8,333 bases of DNA from the NCBI GenBank assembly GCA_030445875.1, contig JASUSX010000082.1, forward strand, positions 1 to 8,333, given 5' to 3'. The notes under the pieces were generated by a model. It was given only the letters and a program-made list of their open reading frames with translations. It ran no database searches and was not told where the DNA came from. The stretch is from Clostridia bacterium. GTDB taxonomy: Bacteria > Bacillota > DSM-521 > Neomoorellales > Neomoorellaceae. Within the stretch, counting starts at the first letter, position 1. Each line of letters starts with the position of its first letter. The translations under genes were made by a program, and so were the position numbers. Shown here one piece after another: positions 1 to 5,912 of the stretch.

Positions 1-580
1 CAGCAAGCAGATTGCCAGTTTGAGCCTCAAACCGGGCCAGAACCAGGGACTGGATGTCAATGTGAAGCCGCCCCAGGGTGTCAAGGCTGGTACCTATAAT
101 ATCCCCATCCAGGCTGCCTCCAGCAGCAGCAAGGCGGGGGTGGTGCTCAAGGTCAACATCACCGGCACCTACAGCCTGGAGCTGACAACCCCGGACGGCC
201 GGTTGAACGCTGATGCCCTGGCCGGCCGGGAAAGCCCGGTAACCCTGGTGGTCAAGAATACCGGCAGCGCGGATCTCACGGGTATTACCTTTGCGGCCAA
301 TGCTGCCAGCGGCTGGGCCGTGACCTTCAAACCTGACAAGATCGACCTGTTGCCGGCCGGGGGCAGCCAGCAGGTGACGGCCTTTATCAAACCATCCAGC
401 CAGGCCATCGCCGGCGATTATGTCGTCGGGCTAACGGCCAATGCCCAGGAGGCCAGCGGAACCGCTGAGTTCCGGGTCGGCGTGCGGACCTCCACCCTGT
501 GGGGCCTGGTAGGGGTTGTGCTGGTGCTGGCCGTAATCGGCGGCGTGGCCTGGATCTTCCGTAAATACGGGCGGCGATAG
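1..580 (+). CDS. NEW3-domain membrane-anchored protein, ABC-associated (5' partial)
   Basis: The reading frame is open from base 2 at the left edge, so the true start lies upstream; the first TTG (base 20) is only an internal codon. About 192 residues are visible. They hold the end of one beta-rich Ig-like repeat ([11 protein letters not shown] to VVLKVNITG), then a second typical NEW3 unit ([17 protein letters not shown], then [16 protein letters not shown] and [10 protein letters not shown]). NEW3 is the NPCBM-associated domain found in extracytoplasmic parts of bacterial membrane proteins. One membrane helix (about bases 490-560, [20 protein letters not shown]) and a short basic tail, FRKYGRR, end the protein, which implies an outside N-terminal part and C-terminal anchor. 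It stops 2 nt before the ABC ATPase start, so the two are almost certainly one operon. It probably acts as an accessory or substrate-contacting subunit of that transporter; the substrate cannot be told from sequence. Confidence 0.85.
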   Translation, partial: SKQIASLSLKPGQNQGLDVNVKPPQGVKAGTYNIPIQAASSSSKAGVVLKVNITGTYSLELTTPDGRLNADALAGRESPVTLVVKNTGSADLTGITFAANAASGWAVTFKPDKIDLLPAGGSQQVTAFIKPSSQAIAGDYVVGLTANAQEASGTAEFRVGVRTSTLWGLVGVVLVLAVIGGVAWIFRKYGRR

Positions 581-582
581 CT

Positions 583-1554
583 ATGGCGGGACAGGAAGCG
601 GTCATTGTCACCCGGAACCTTACCAAACAGTATGGCAGTATCACCGCTGTCCAGGACTTGAACCTGGAGATCCAGGCGGGGGAGGTTTTCGGCCTGCTGG
701 GACCCAACGGTGCTGGTAAGACGACTACCATCCTGATGCTCCTGGGGTTGACCGAGCCGACGGGTGGCCAGGCCCTGGTGCACGGCCTGGATGCGACCCG
801 GCACCCCCTGGAGGTCAAAAGGATCGTTGGTTACCTGCCGGATAACGTCGGCTTTTACGACGACCTGACCGCCAGGGAAAACCTACTCTACACGGCCAGC
901 TTGAACCAAATCCCCGCAAGCCTGGCCCGGCAGCGCCTGGAAGCGGCCCTGGCCGAGGTGGGTCTGGCGGACGCCGCCGACCGCCGGGTGCGGGAGTTTT
1001 CCCGCGGGATGCGGCAGCGCCTGGGTATCGCTGATGTAATCCTAAAAGATCCGACCATTATTATCCTGGACGAACCCACCCTGGGGATCGATCCCCAGGG
1101 TGTACAGGAGTTGCTGGACCTGATTCTCCGCCTGGCCCGGGAGCGGGGGAAGACCATCCTCATCTCCTCCCACCTCCTGCACCAGGTCCAGCAGATCTGC
1201 GACCGGGTGGGGATCTTCGTCGGCGGCAGGCTGATAGCCGTGGGGCCGGTGGCCCTCCTGGGGCAGCAGGTCATGGCCGGCAAGCCTCTGGAGATTGAGC
1301 TCCAGGCCGAGCCGGATAATGACGACCTGCTGGCTGTCCTGGAGGCTTTGCCCGGCGTGGCTACTGTGGAACGCCGCGGCGCCTTTATGCGGGTAGGTTG
1401 CGCGGCAGGGGTGGATGTCCGTCGCGAGCTGGCCCCCTACCTGGCTGGCAAGGGATTTACCCTGCTCTATTTAAGGGCCCGAGGCTATGACCTGGACGAT
1501 ATCTACCGCCAGTATTTCCAGGGGGAGGGATACCATGGTGCGCTGGCAGGATGA
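583..1554 (+). CDS. ABC transporter ATP-binding protein (NosF/CcmA type)
   Basis: A 323-residue cytoplasmic ATPase that powers the ABC-2 permease encoded next. Walker A is GPNGAGKT (residues 40-47). The signature loop is FSRGMRQR (139-146), the degenerate LSGGQ form common in ABC-2 exporters. Walker B is IIILDEP (159-165, catalytic Glu164), followed by the D-loop GID and the switch His197 in ISSH. The Q-loop position reads GYLPDN, with Asp where many families have Gln. Residues from about 215 form the C-terminal extension ([26 protein letters not shown]) usual in NosF/CcmA-like subunits. The ATG lies 2 nt after the NEW3 stop without a strong Shine-Dalgarno, suggesting translational coupling. 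The 3' end overlaps the permease by 20 nt. The family moves diverse substrates (copper-site maturation, bacteriocins, polysaccharides), so the cargo is unassigned. Confidence 0.93.
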   Translation: MAGQEAVIVTRNLTKQYGSITAVQDLNLEIQAGEVFGLLGPNGAGKTTTILMLLGLTEPTGGQALVHGLDATRHPLEVKRIVGYLPDNVGFYDDLTARENLLYTASLNQIPASLARQRLEAALAEVGLADAADRRVREFSRGMRQRLGIADVILKDPTIIILDEPTLGIDPQGVQELLDLILRLARERGKTILISSHLLHQVQQICDRVGIFVGGRLIAVGPVALLGQQVMAGKPLEIELQAEPDNDDLLAVLEALPGVATVERRGAFMRVGCAAGVDVRRELAPYLAGKGFTLLYLRARGYDLDDIYRQYFQGEGYHGALAG

Positions 1555-2539
1555 AGTTAAGGACTGGCTGGCCTGGTGGCGGCAGCAGGAGAGGTTTAGC
1601 GGCGGCCTTAAGGCCGTTTTCCAGAAAGAACTGGCCGATAACCTGGGCAGCACCCGCTTTACCATCCTTTTTCTCCTGGTGGCTGTTGCCGGCATTGGCT
1701 CCTTTTATGTAGCAGCCCAGAACATTCGCCAGCCGGTGGGCCAGGGGGATACCCAGTTTGTATTCCTGCGCCTCTTTACCACCGGTGGCGGGAGCCTGCC
1801 GCCCTTTATCACCTTTATTTCCTTCCTGGGCCCCCTGCTGGGCCTGGCCCTGGGGTTCGACGCCATTAACGGTGAGCATAACAAACGTACCTTAAGCCGG
1901 CTCCTGGCCCAGCCCATTTACCGGGACGACGTAATCAACGGCAAGTTCCTGGCGGGGTTCACGGTCCTGTCCCTGGTCATCCTGGCCCTGGGTTTCTTGG
2001 TGGCCGGGCTGGGGCTTCTCCTCCTTGGCGTCCCGCCGACGGGGGAGGAGCTGGGGCGGCTCCTCGTCTACCTCCTGGTGACCATTATCTATGTGGCTTT
2101 CTGGTTGAGCGTTTCCCTGCTCTTTTCCCTGCTGTTCCGCCAGAACGCCACCTCGGCCCTGGCGGGCATCGCCGTCTGGCTCTTTTGCGCCCTCTTTGCC
2201 GGTATGCTGGCGGGTCTCATTGCCGACGGCCTCTTCCCGGCCGGTCAAGACTCCCCGCCGCAGCAGATCCTGCATAATGCCACCTTGAAGCAGGGCCTGG
2301 GGAGGCTTTCACCGACGACCCTCTACGATGAAGCCACTATAACCCTGCTTAACCCCGGGGTGCGCACCCTGGGGCCGGTACTGGTCCAGCAGCTGGAGGG
2401 GGCCATCCCGGGCAGCCTGCCCCTGGGCCAGAGCCTGCTCCTTATCTGGCCCCATCTGGTAGGGCTCCTGGCGGCGACCCTGCTCATCTTCGCCCTGGCC
2501 TATTACTTCTTCATGCGCCAGGAGATCCGGGCCGGCTGA
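1535..2539 (+). CDS. ABC-2 / NosY-type transporter permease
   Basis: An integral membrane protein of 334 residues, the partner of the ATPase. A short amphipathic N-terminus ([18 protein letters not shown]) and the coupling segment [12 protein letters not shown] precede about six hydrophobic helices: [95 protein letters not shown] and [19 protein letters not shown]. Between helices 2 and 3 is the hallmark NosY-family stretch with [19 protein letters not shown] followed by [19 protein letters not shown] 1535 is preferred over the in-frame ATG 1487 because GGAGG (1524-1528) sits 6 nt before it, and the longer start would overlap the ATPase by 68 nt rather than 20. A substantial loop between helices 5 and 6 is probably extracytoplasmic. 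Confidence 0.9.
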   Translation: MVRWQDEVKDWLAWWRQQERFSGGLKAVFQKELADNLGSTRFTILFLLVAVAGIGSFYVAAQNIRQPVGQGDTQFVFLRLFTTGGGSLPPFITFISFLGPLLGLALGFDAINGEHNKRTLSRLLAQPIYRDDVINGKFLAGFTVLSLVILALGFLVAGLGLLLLGVPPTGEELGRLLVYLLVTIIYVAFWLSVSLLFSLLFRQNATSALAGIAVWLFCALFAGMLAGLIADGLFPAGQDSPPQQILHNATLKQGLGRLSPTTLYDEATITLLNPGVRTLGPVLVQQLEGAIPGSLPLGQSLLLIWPHLVGLLAATLLIFALAYYFFMRQEIRAG

Positions 2540-2581
2540 TGGTTGAAGGCACCGGAAGTAGTTGCGTTTTCTATAATTAAT

Positions 2582-2610
2582 TTGCTGCCAGGCAGTCAAG
2601 AAATTATTAG
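2582..2610 (+). promoter_or_regulatory. Candidate sigma-A promoter for the riboswitch transcript
   Basis: TTGCTG (2582-2587) and TATTAG (2605-2610) are separated by exactly 17 nt. Initiation near 2617 would place the start about 25 nt before the cyclic-di-GMP aptamer. A better -10 match, TATAAT at 2572-2577, also exists but has no convincing -35 at the right distance. Which is used is uncertain; a promoter somewhere in 2545-2630 is needed because the aptamer begins just after. Confidence 0.35.
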
Positions 2611-2640
2611 ATATGCCGATGAATCTTATAAAGAGCCGCA

Positions 2641-2719
2641 AAGGGCGAACCCGACCGAAAGGCGGGGGCGCAAAGCCACGGGCCTAAAGCCTTGACAGGC
2701 TATGGCAGCCGGGTTGCCG
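2641..2719 (+). promoter_or_regulatory. Cyclic-di-GMP class I riboswitch aptamer (GEMM-I)
   Basis: This stretch carries the conserved blocks of the GEMM-I aptamer in order. AGGGCGAACC (2642-2651) is the 5' strand of P1 and the P1/P2 junction. The P2 stem with its GAAA tetraloop is CCCGACC-GAAA-GGCGGG (2650-2666, one bulged A). The most conserved run, GGGCGCAAAGCCACGGGCCT, spans 2666-2685. The P3 tip is AGCC-TTGACA-GGCT (2688-2701), and the tail AGCCGGGTTGCC (2707-2718) closes P1. The aptamer binds the second messenger cyclic di-GMP. It lies 87 nt upstream of the start codon of the stalk-domain protein and is followed by a terminator-like hairpin. One deviation from the usual P1 is G2647 in place of A. 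Family identity is strongly supported by primary sequence alone; response direction is inferred separately. Confidence 0.95.
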
Positions 2720-2751
2720 GGTAAGCCATATTGAAATTTTTTGGCGATAAC

Positions 2752-2789
2752 GGGCAACCCGGGCTTAGGCGGGTTGTCCTAAAATTTTT
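2752..2789 (+). terminator. Terminator-like hairpin of the riboswitch expression platform
   Basis: GGGCAACCC (2752-2760) pairs with GGGTTGTCC (2771-2779), giving 9 bp with one G-T wobble and a 10-nt loop, followed by TAAAATTTTT. The 5' arm can instead pair with the 3' strand of aptamer helix P1: 2707-2718 (AGCCGGGTTGCC) is complementary to 2753-2765 with one bulged G. The two structures exclude each other, so ligand-stabilised P1 should free the arm for the terminator (OFF switch). The U-tract starts 5 nt after the stem, which is atypical, so attenuation efficiency or another mechanism such as ribosome-site control is open. Confidence 0.65.
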
Positions 2790-2805
2790 ACAGGGGGTAT
2801 GCTGG

Positions 2806-3768
2806 ATGAAGTATAAAAAACTAATCAGTACCCTGGCCATAACCAGCCTGCTATTGCCGGCCGGCATAGCTTATGCCCACCCGGGTAATGGTAATGACAA
2901 ACATAGTCCTGGCCAATATACGGTAGTTACCGATGGAGGGGCTAACTATGGGATTAAGGTTAAAGGGGAAAAGGAACAATTAGAAGTAGAGTCAGAAGAT
3001 CAGACAACCGAAGCTCAAGATGAGACTAGCAACGGGAAAGAAACCGAACCAAAAGAACAAGAAATAAAATCTCAGGAAGGGGCCAGGACGAAGGAAGAAA
3101 ATGAGGCGCAAAGATACCTAGAAAAGGAAATTTCCGGGCTACAGGTTACCCCGGAAGCACAGGCGAGGGAAGAAAACCAGGTAAGGGAAGAAACTCAAAA
3201 TGCCGGTCTTGTGAAATTCCAAGGTAGAATCCGGGTTAAGAATAAAGAAATTAAATTTGATGTACCGCCAGTGATTAAAGGAAGCCGGACCCTTATCCCC
3301 GTCAGGGCGGTTACCCAGGGTCTAGGTGCAACTGTCAATTGGGACGAGGCAACCAACACTGTAACCATAACAAAAAATGGAATTACAGTAGTGCTTATGC
3401 CTGGGAGTACAGAAGTAACTGTCAATGACACCAAAATCAATTTGGATGTCCCCGCGGCATTAATCAGCAACCGTACTTTTGTGCCCTTGAGGTTTCTGGG
3501 TGAGGTATTTAAAGATAAAGTGAATTATGATGCAGCAACCGGCGACATTGATATTGAAGAAGGCAACGCAAACGAAGCAGGGCAAGGTACTGAGACTCCA
3601 CCACCTGGTACAACGGCGCCTGAAAGCCCGGTTAACAGCAGTCCAACAACTTCGGCAGTACCGACAGGTACCAGCCCCACACCTCCCGCCACAACAGGTA
3701 CCAGTACGACAACTACTCCTTCCATCCCAGCGCCAACTACAACGACCTCCTCTTTACCTGCCGCATAA
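2806..3768 (+). CDS. Secreted copper-amine-oxidase-N / stalk-domain protein under cyclic-di-GMP riboswitch control
   Basis: A 320-residue exported protein. Residues 1-24 (MKYKKLISTLAITSLLLPAG, then IAYA) form a Sec signal peptide with likely cleavage after AYA. Residues 25 to about 135 are a hydrophilic Glu/Lys/Gln-rich spacer, probably helical or disordered. Residues about 139-252 match the copper amine oxidase N-terminal-like (stalk) domain, which occurs in many Firmicute cell-surface proteins without oxidase activity. Its two half-repeats are typical: RTLIPVRAVTQGLGATVNWD and RTFVPLRFLGEVFKDKVNYD. Residues about 260-320 are a Pro/Thr/Ser tail, resembling a wall-spanning or glycosylated linker; no LPXTG, membrane anchor or SLH domain follows. 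ATG 2806 is chosen because AGGGGG (2792-2797) lies just upstream and the signal peptide begins there; an in-frame TTG at 2731 would sit inside the riboswitch platform. Base composition is more A-rich than in the neighbouring genes. The specific role (adhesion, envelope modification) is unknown. Confidence 0.88.
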   Translation: MKYKKLISTLAITSLLLPAGIAYAHPGNGNDKHSPGQYTVVTDGGANYGIKVKGEKEQLEVESEDQTTEAQDETSNGKETEPKEQEIKSQEGARTKEENEAQRYLEKEISGLQVTPEAQAREENQVREETQNAGLVKFQGRIRVKNKEIKFDVPPVIKGSRTLIPVRAVTQGLGATVNWDEATNTVTITKNGITVVLMPGSTEVTVNDTKINLDVPAALISNRTFVPLRFLGEVFKDKVNYDAATGDIDIEEGNANEAGQGTETPPPGTTAPESPVNSSPTTSAVPTGTSPTPPATTGTSTTTTPSIPAPTTTTSSLPAA

Positions 3769-3778
3769 AGCGGCAAAA

Positions 3779-3819
3779 AAATCCCTGCTTTTATAAAAGC
3801 AGGGATTTCTTTCTGTTTT
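3779..3819 (+). terminator. Intrinsic terminator after the stalk-domain gene
   Basis: AAATCCCTGCTTTT (3779-3792) and AAAAGCAGGGATTT (3795-3808) form a near-perfect hairpin, with the innermost A-T pairs opening as a loop. It is followed by the T-rich run CTTTCTGTTTT. It lies 10 nt beyond the stop codon and closes the riboswitch-controlled unit. Confidence 0.93.
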
Positions 3820-3837
3820 AAAGCCGGGCAGTCCGCG

Positions 3838-3921
3838 GTAAAATTTGCTTGACGATAAAATGGGTTGCACCTATAATTACGGTTATAGAATATTGTCACT
3901 TCAGGGAGGAAAAAGTCGGTG
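3838..3921 (+). repeat. Promoter/leader repeat, copy 1
   Basis: This segment aligns with 4651-4732. Shared blocks are GTAAAATTT, CTTGACG, CTATAATTAC and the 14-nt GGAGGAAAAAGTCG immediately before the GTG start, all in the same order. From GTAAAATTT to the -10 box the alignment needs no gap; the -10 to start distance differs by 2 nt. The 17-nt promoter spacers and the 5' untranslated middles have diverged. The pattern indicates an old duplication of a promoter, leader and ribosome-binding site rather than chance. Confidence 0.75.
3849..3877 (+). promoter_or_regulatory. Sigma-A promoter upstream of the CHASE3 remnant
   Basis: TTGACG (3849-3854), a 17-nt spacer and a perfect TATAAT (3872-3877). 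Initiation is expected near 3884, about 35 nt before GTG 3919, which has GGAGG at 3905-3909. It follows the terminator of the preceding gene, so it starts an independent transcription unit. Confidence 0.85.
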
Positions 3922-3939
3922 GGTGGCGCTCAGGGCTAT

Positions 3940-4012
3940 CTGGACGCCACTATGGCCGGGGAATGGGTTGACGCTGCCGGCAGCGACCTTTATGAAGCCG
4001 GGCGGCGTCCAG
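3940..4012 (+). other. Inverted repeat with nested palindrome in the CHASE3 leader
   Basis: CTGGACGCC (3940-3948) and GGCGTCCAG (4004-4012) are perfectly complementary over 9 bp. Inside lies a second hairpin, CGCTGCCGGCAGCG (3972-3985). The element sits between the GTG at 3919 and ATG 4039. If ATG 4039 is the real start it belongs to a leader RNA of about 155 nt; if GTG 3919 is used it is coding. It matches no riboswitch class that I recognise. Confidence 0.45.
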
Positions 4013-4554
4013 TAAAACTGACAGGCGGCGGTCCGGTAATGAAAAAGTATTTAAATTCCCGGGTACTGGCAATCATAATAGTCTTGTTAATTATTGGCGT
4101 TATAATCCAGACTGTTTTATTGTATGAACAGATGGTAGGATTGGCGGACCGGTATTATCGGGTGGGCCAGGAAAGTTATGTTGCTTTGTACGATCTGAAG
4201 AACATTGAAAAACTGGTCATTGATATGGAAACGGGGGAACGGGGCTACCTGTTGACAGGCGATCCGGCTTTCCTGGCTCCCTACAATGAAGCTCAGCAAG
4301 AAATACAAGATTATTATAAAAAACTGGCTGGAAATTTAGGCCAGGATACTGCTTCCCTTGGTTACCTGGAAAGCATTAATCAAAAAATTCAGAGCTGGGC
4401 AGAGAGGGTTGCAGGTCCGGCTATAGCCAATCGTAAACTTTTAGGACCGGATACAACTTTAAAAACCTTGACGGCCAGCAGTGGCCGGCCAGGTTGTTGA
4501 GAACCTCAAACCCATGCATGTCCATAGGGATGACCTCCTTTTCTTTCTCCTTTA

Positions 4555-4587
4555 CTTAACCGGTTTGCTTAACCAGTTCAACCGGGG
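4555..4587 (+). repeat. AACC-type short direct repeats upstream of the stressosome promoter
   Basis: Three related octamers follow one another: AACCGGTT (4558-4565, palindromic), AACCAGTT (4571-4578) and AACCGGGG (4580-4587). The first two sit in the 13-nt-spaced copies of CTTAACC at 4555 and 4568. They lie about 75-105 nt upstream of the -35 box of the stressosome operon, a position compatible with an activator or other DNA-binding protein, but also inside the decayed tail of the CHASE3 gene. The rest of 4588-4650 is AT-rich with no further recognisable element. Confidence 0.3.
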
Positions 4588-4650
4588 GAATGTTGAGGTT
4601 AAATATAAAACATAAAGATTAAAGGGACATTAAATAACCCCACCATCAAG

Positions 4651-4732
4651 GTAAAATTTTCTTGACGGCAAGAAAAGGCGCTTCTATAATTACCTTGTCT
4701 ACTAATGTCAAATTAAGGAGGAAAAAGTCGTG
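4651..4732 (+). repeat. Promoter/leader repeat, copy 2
   Basis: Counterpart of 3838-3921. It shares GTAAAATTT, CTTGACG, CTATAATTAC and GGAGGAAAAAGTCG with copy 1. In this copy the GTG start uses the last G of that block (GTC-GTG-GGT), while copy 1 has one extra G (GTCG-GTG-GGT). It feeds the stressosome operon directly. Confidence 0.75.
4662..4690 (+). promoter_or_regulatory. Sigma-A promoter of the stressosome operon
   Basis: TTGACG (4662-4667), a 17-nt spacer and TATAAT (4685-4690), preceded by A/T-rich sequence (AAAATTTT) that could act as an UP element. Initiation is expected near 4697, with AAGGAGG at 4715-4721 and the GTG start at 4730. No sigma-B-type promoter is visible, so expression is probably housekeeping-driven. 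Confidence 0.88.
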
Positions 4733-5548
4733 GGTGTGTTCGGCGAAATCGGGCCAGAGACTATCATCAACGCTGCTGTTGAACTATTAAAAAAAGAGGA
4801 GCGGGTCGACCTGCCCTTAAGCGAGATCCCCGGTTTCACCCGTGACCTCTGCCTGGCCCTGGCGGCAGATATTGAGCAGCCTGCTTTTACGACGGCGGAG
4901 CTGGAGAAAGAAATCACAGATAAAGTTAAGCTACTCTTTGCCCGGGGTTACCATATTGAAACCCTCCAGCTAATACTGGAAAAAATTCTGGATGGCTTTA
5001 TCGGAATAATACAGAGTCAAGGAACTGATCTGCAGGCAGCAGTACCTTATATAAGCACCGTGCGGGAACATATCTTTAGTGGCACGACCTTTTTGCTAAA
5101 GACGGCTCTGCAGGCCCAGCGCGAGGTTATCGAGAAGCAAAACGAAGCTTTAATGGAGCTTTCCACCCCGGTCATCCCTTTAATGCAGGACATCCTTTTG
5201 CTGCCGTTAATCGGCACCATCGATACCCGCCGGGCCAAAGAGATAATGGATAATCTCTTAGAAGGCATCGTCCAATACCAGGCCGAGGTTGCCATTATCG
5301 ACATCAGCGGCGTGCCGGTGGTAGATACCCAGGTAGCCCATCACTTGATCAAAACCGTCAAGGCCGCCAGGCTTTTAGGCAGCCGCTGCATCTTAGTCGG
5401 CATCAGGCCGGAACTGGCCCAGACCATTGTCCGGCTGGGGATTGACTTCCAGGATATTGTCACCAAAAACAACCTCCAGGCCGGGCTGGTACTGGCTTTT
5501 CGCTGGCTGGGTTATAAGCTGGAGCGGGTGGAACGGGACGATGAATAA
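4730..5548 (+). CDS. rsbR: RsbR-type stressosome sensor/scaffold protein (MtR)
   Basis: A 272-residue protein, close to the 274 of B. subtilis RsbR. Residues 1 to about 135 are the variable sensory domain, which in this family has a non-haem globin-like fold and forms the turrets of the stressosome. A linker helix (about 137-150, REVIEKQNEALMEL) leads into the C-terminal STAS domain. That domain carries LIGTIDTRRAKEIMDNLLEG, DISGVPVVDTQVAHH and GIRPELAQTIVRLGID, nearly RsbR consensus. Thr166 and Thr200 align with Thr171 and Thr205 of B. subtilis RsbR, the sites phosphorylated by RsbT. GTG 4730 is chosen for its ideal AAGGAGG 8 nt upstream. It is the first gene of the operon and overlaps rsbS by 8 nt. 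The protein co-assembles with RsbS into a pseudo-icosahedral cytoplasmic complex that holds RsbT until stress; the stimulus sensed is unknown. Confidence 0.95.
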   Translation: MGVFGEIGPETIINAAVELLKKEERVDLPLSEIPGFTRDLCLALAADIEQPAFTTAELEKEITDKVKLLFARGYHIETLQLILEKILDGFIGIIQSQGTDLQAAVPYISTVREHIFSGTTFLLKTALQAQREVIEKQNEALMELSTPVIPLMQDILLLPLIGTIDTRRAKEIMDNLLEGIVQYQAEVAIIDISGVPVVDTQVAHHLIKTVKAARLLGSRCILVGIRPELAQTIVRLGIDFQDIVTKNNLQAGLVLAFRWLGYKLERVERDDE

Positions 5549-5912
5549 CCGGGTACCCATCCTTAAAGTAGATAATTTCTGGCTGGTGACCATTGAAGAA
5601 ACCCTTCACGACCAGAGCGTTATCGAGTTTAAGGAGGATTTATTACATAATATCACCCGGGATGCTGGCGCGGGTTTGGTGATTGATATCAGTGCCCTGG
5701 AAGTGGTGGACAGTTTCGTGACCAGGGTCCTCATGGAGATCAGCAGGCTGGCCGGGCTGCTGGGCCTGCCCTTTGTCCTGACAGGCATCAACCCGGCGGT
5801 AGCCATTACTTTAACGGAGATGGGCCTGGATCTCCAGGGCATGGCCACGGCTTTGAACCTGCAAAAGGGCCTGGATATGTTAAAAGGCAGGGCCAGGGGG
5901 GAGCCAAAATGA
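5541..5912 (+). CDS. rsbS: RsbS-type stressosome scaffold STAS protein (MtS)
   Basis: A single-domain STAS protein of 123 residues (B. subtilis RsbS has 121). It forms the shell of the stressosome with RsbR and binds the kinase RsbT. The motif VIDISALEVVDSFVTRVLME places Ser58 at the conserved position (Ser59 in B. subtilis) phosphorylated by RsbT and dephosphorylated by RsbX. GINPAVAITLTEMGLDL is the usual second STAS signature. ATG 5541 is chosen because the protein then starts at the normal RsbS N-terminus (MNNRVPILKVDNFWLV); the open frame extends upstream only because it overlaps rsbR in another phase. The 8-nt overlap with rsbR and the ATGA overlap with rsbT suggest coupled translation and a controlled subunit ratio. 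Confidence 0.95.
   Translation: MNNRVPILKVDNFWLVTIEETLHDQSVIEFKEDLLHNITRDAGAGLVIDISALEVVDSFVTRVLMEISRLAGLLGLPFVLTGINPAVAITLTEMGLDLQGMATALNLQKGLDMLKGRARGEPK

Larger units (their letters stand above)
3919..4615 (+). pseudogene. CHASE3-domain membrane sensor, frameshifted and truncated
   Basis: The intact frame runs from GTG 3919 (strong Shine-Dalgarno GGAGG at 3905-3909) to TGA 4498-4500. From ATG 4039 it reads like the start of a sensor kinase, cyclase or chemoreceptor: basic N-terminus MKKYLNSR, a membrane helix (residues 9-29), then a CHASE3 extracellular domain with the hallmark ETGERGYLLTGDP (from residue 64) and FLAPYNEAQQEI. The frame then ends in SSGRPGC. Removing one C from GGCCAGG (4487-4493) would restore SGRQVVENLKPMH and carry on to TAA 4613-4615. 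No second membrane helix, HAMP or output domain follows, so the gene lacks any signalling module even when repaired. The first 40 residues after GTG 3919 look unlike a protein N-terminus and overlap a strong inverted repeat. A short functional membrane peptide cannot be excluded, but decay of a larger sensor gene is the better reading. Confidence 0.7.

Noticed and set aside
387..818. Open frames on the minus strand opposite the NEW3 and ATPase genes, and similar ones elsewhere
   Set aside because: They mirror GC-rich coding genes, are Arg/Pro-rich without domains, and have no promoters or ribosome sites.
1487..1534. ATG 1487 as start of the permease
   Set aside because: It lacks a good ribosome site and gives a 68-nt overlap with the ATPase gene; ATG 1535 has GGAGG 6 nt upstream.
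2585..2595. CTGCCAGGCAG palindrome as a terminator of the ABC operon
   Set aside because: The arms are separated by one base, so no RNA hairpin loop can form at full length, and no T-run follows.
2731..2805. TTG 2731 as start of the stalk-domain protein
   Set aside because: It falls within the riboswitch expression platform and would add 25 residues in front of a perfect signal peptide; ATG 2806 has its own ribosome site.
3527..3796. Plus-strand frame over the tail of the stalk-domain gene
   Set aside because: A Gln/Leu/Arg-rich shadow of the Pro/Thr/Ser codons that runs into the terminator; no family resemblance.
3919..4040. A second cyclic-di-GMP or cobalamin riboswitch before the CHASE3 gene
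   Set aside because: The hairpin region contains isolated look-alike strings (GCCACT, GACAGGCGG) but lacks the ordered conserved blocks of either class.
4662..4690. Sigma-B-type promoter for the stressosome operon
   Set aside because: The boxes are TTGACG and TATAAT with 17-nt spacing, a plain sigma-A promoter; no GTTT/GGGTAT-like pair is present.
5427..5540. Upstream extension of the rsbS frame to an ATG at 5427
   Set aside because: It lies wholly inside rsbR in another phase and gives a Trp/Ser-rich peptide unlike any RsbS; ATG 5541 gives the family's normal N-terminus and length.
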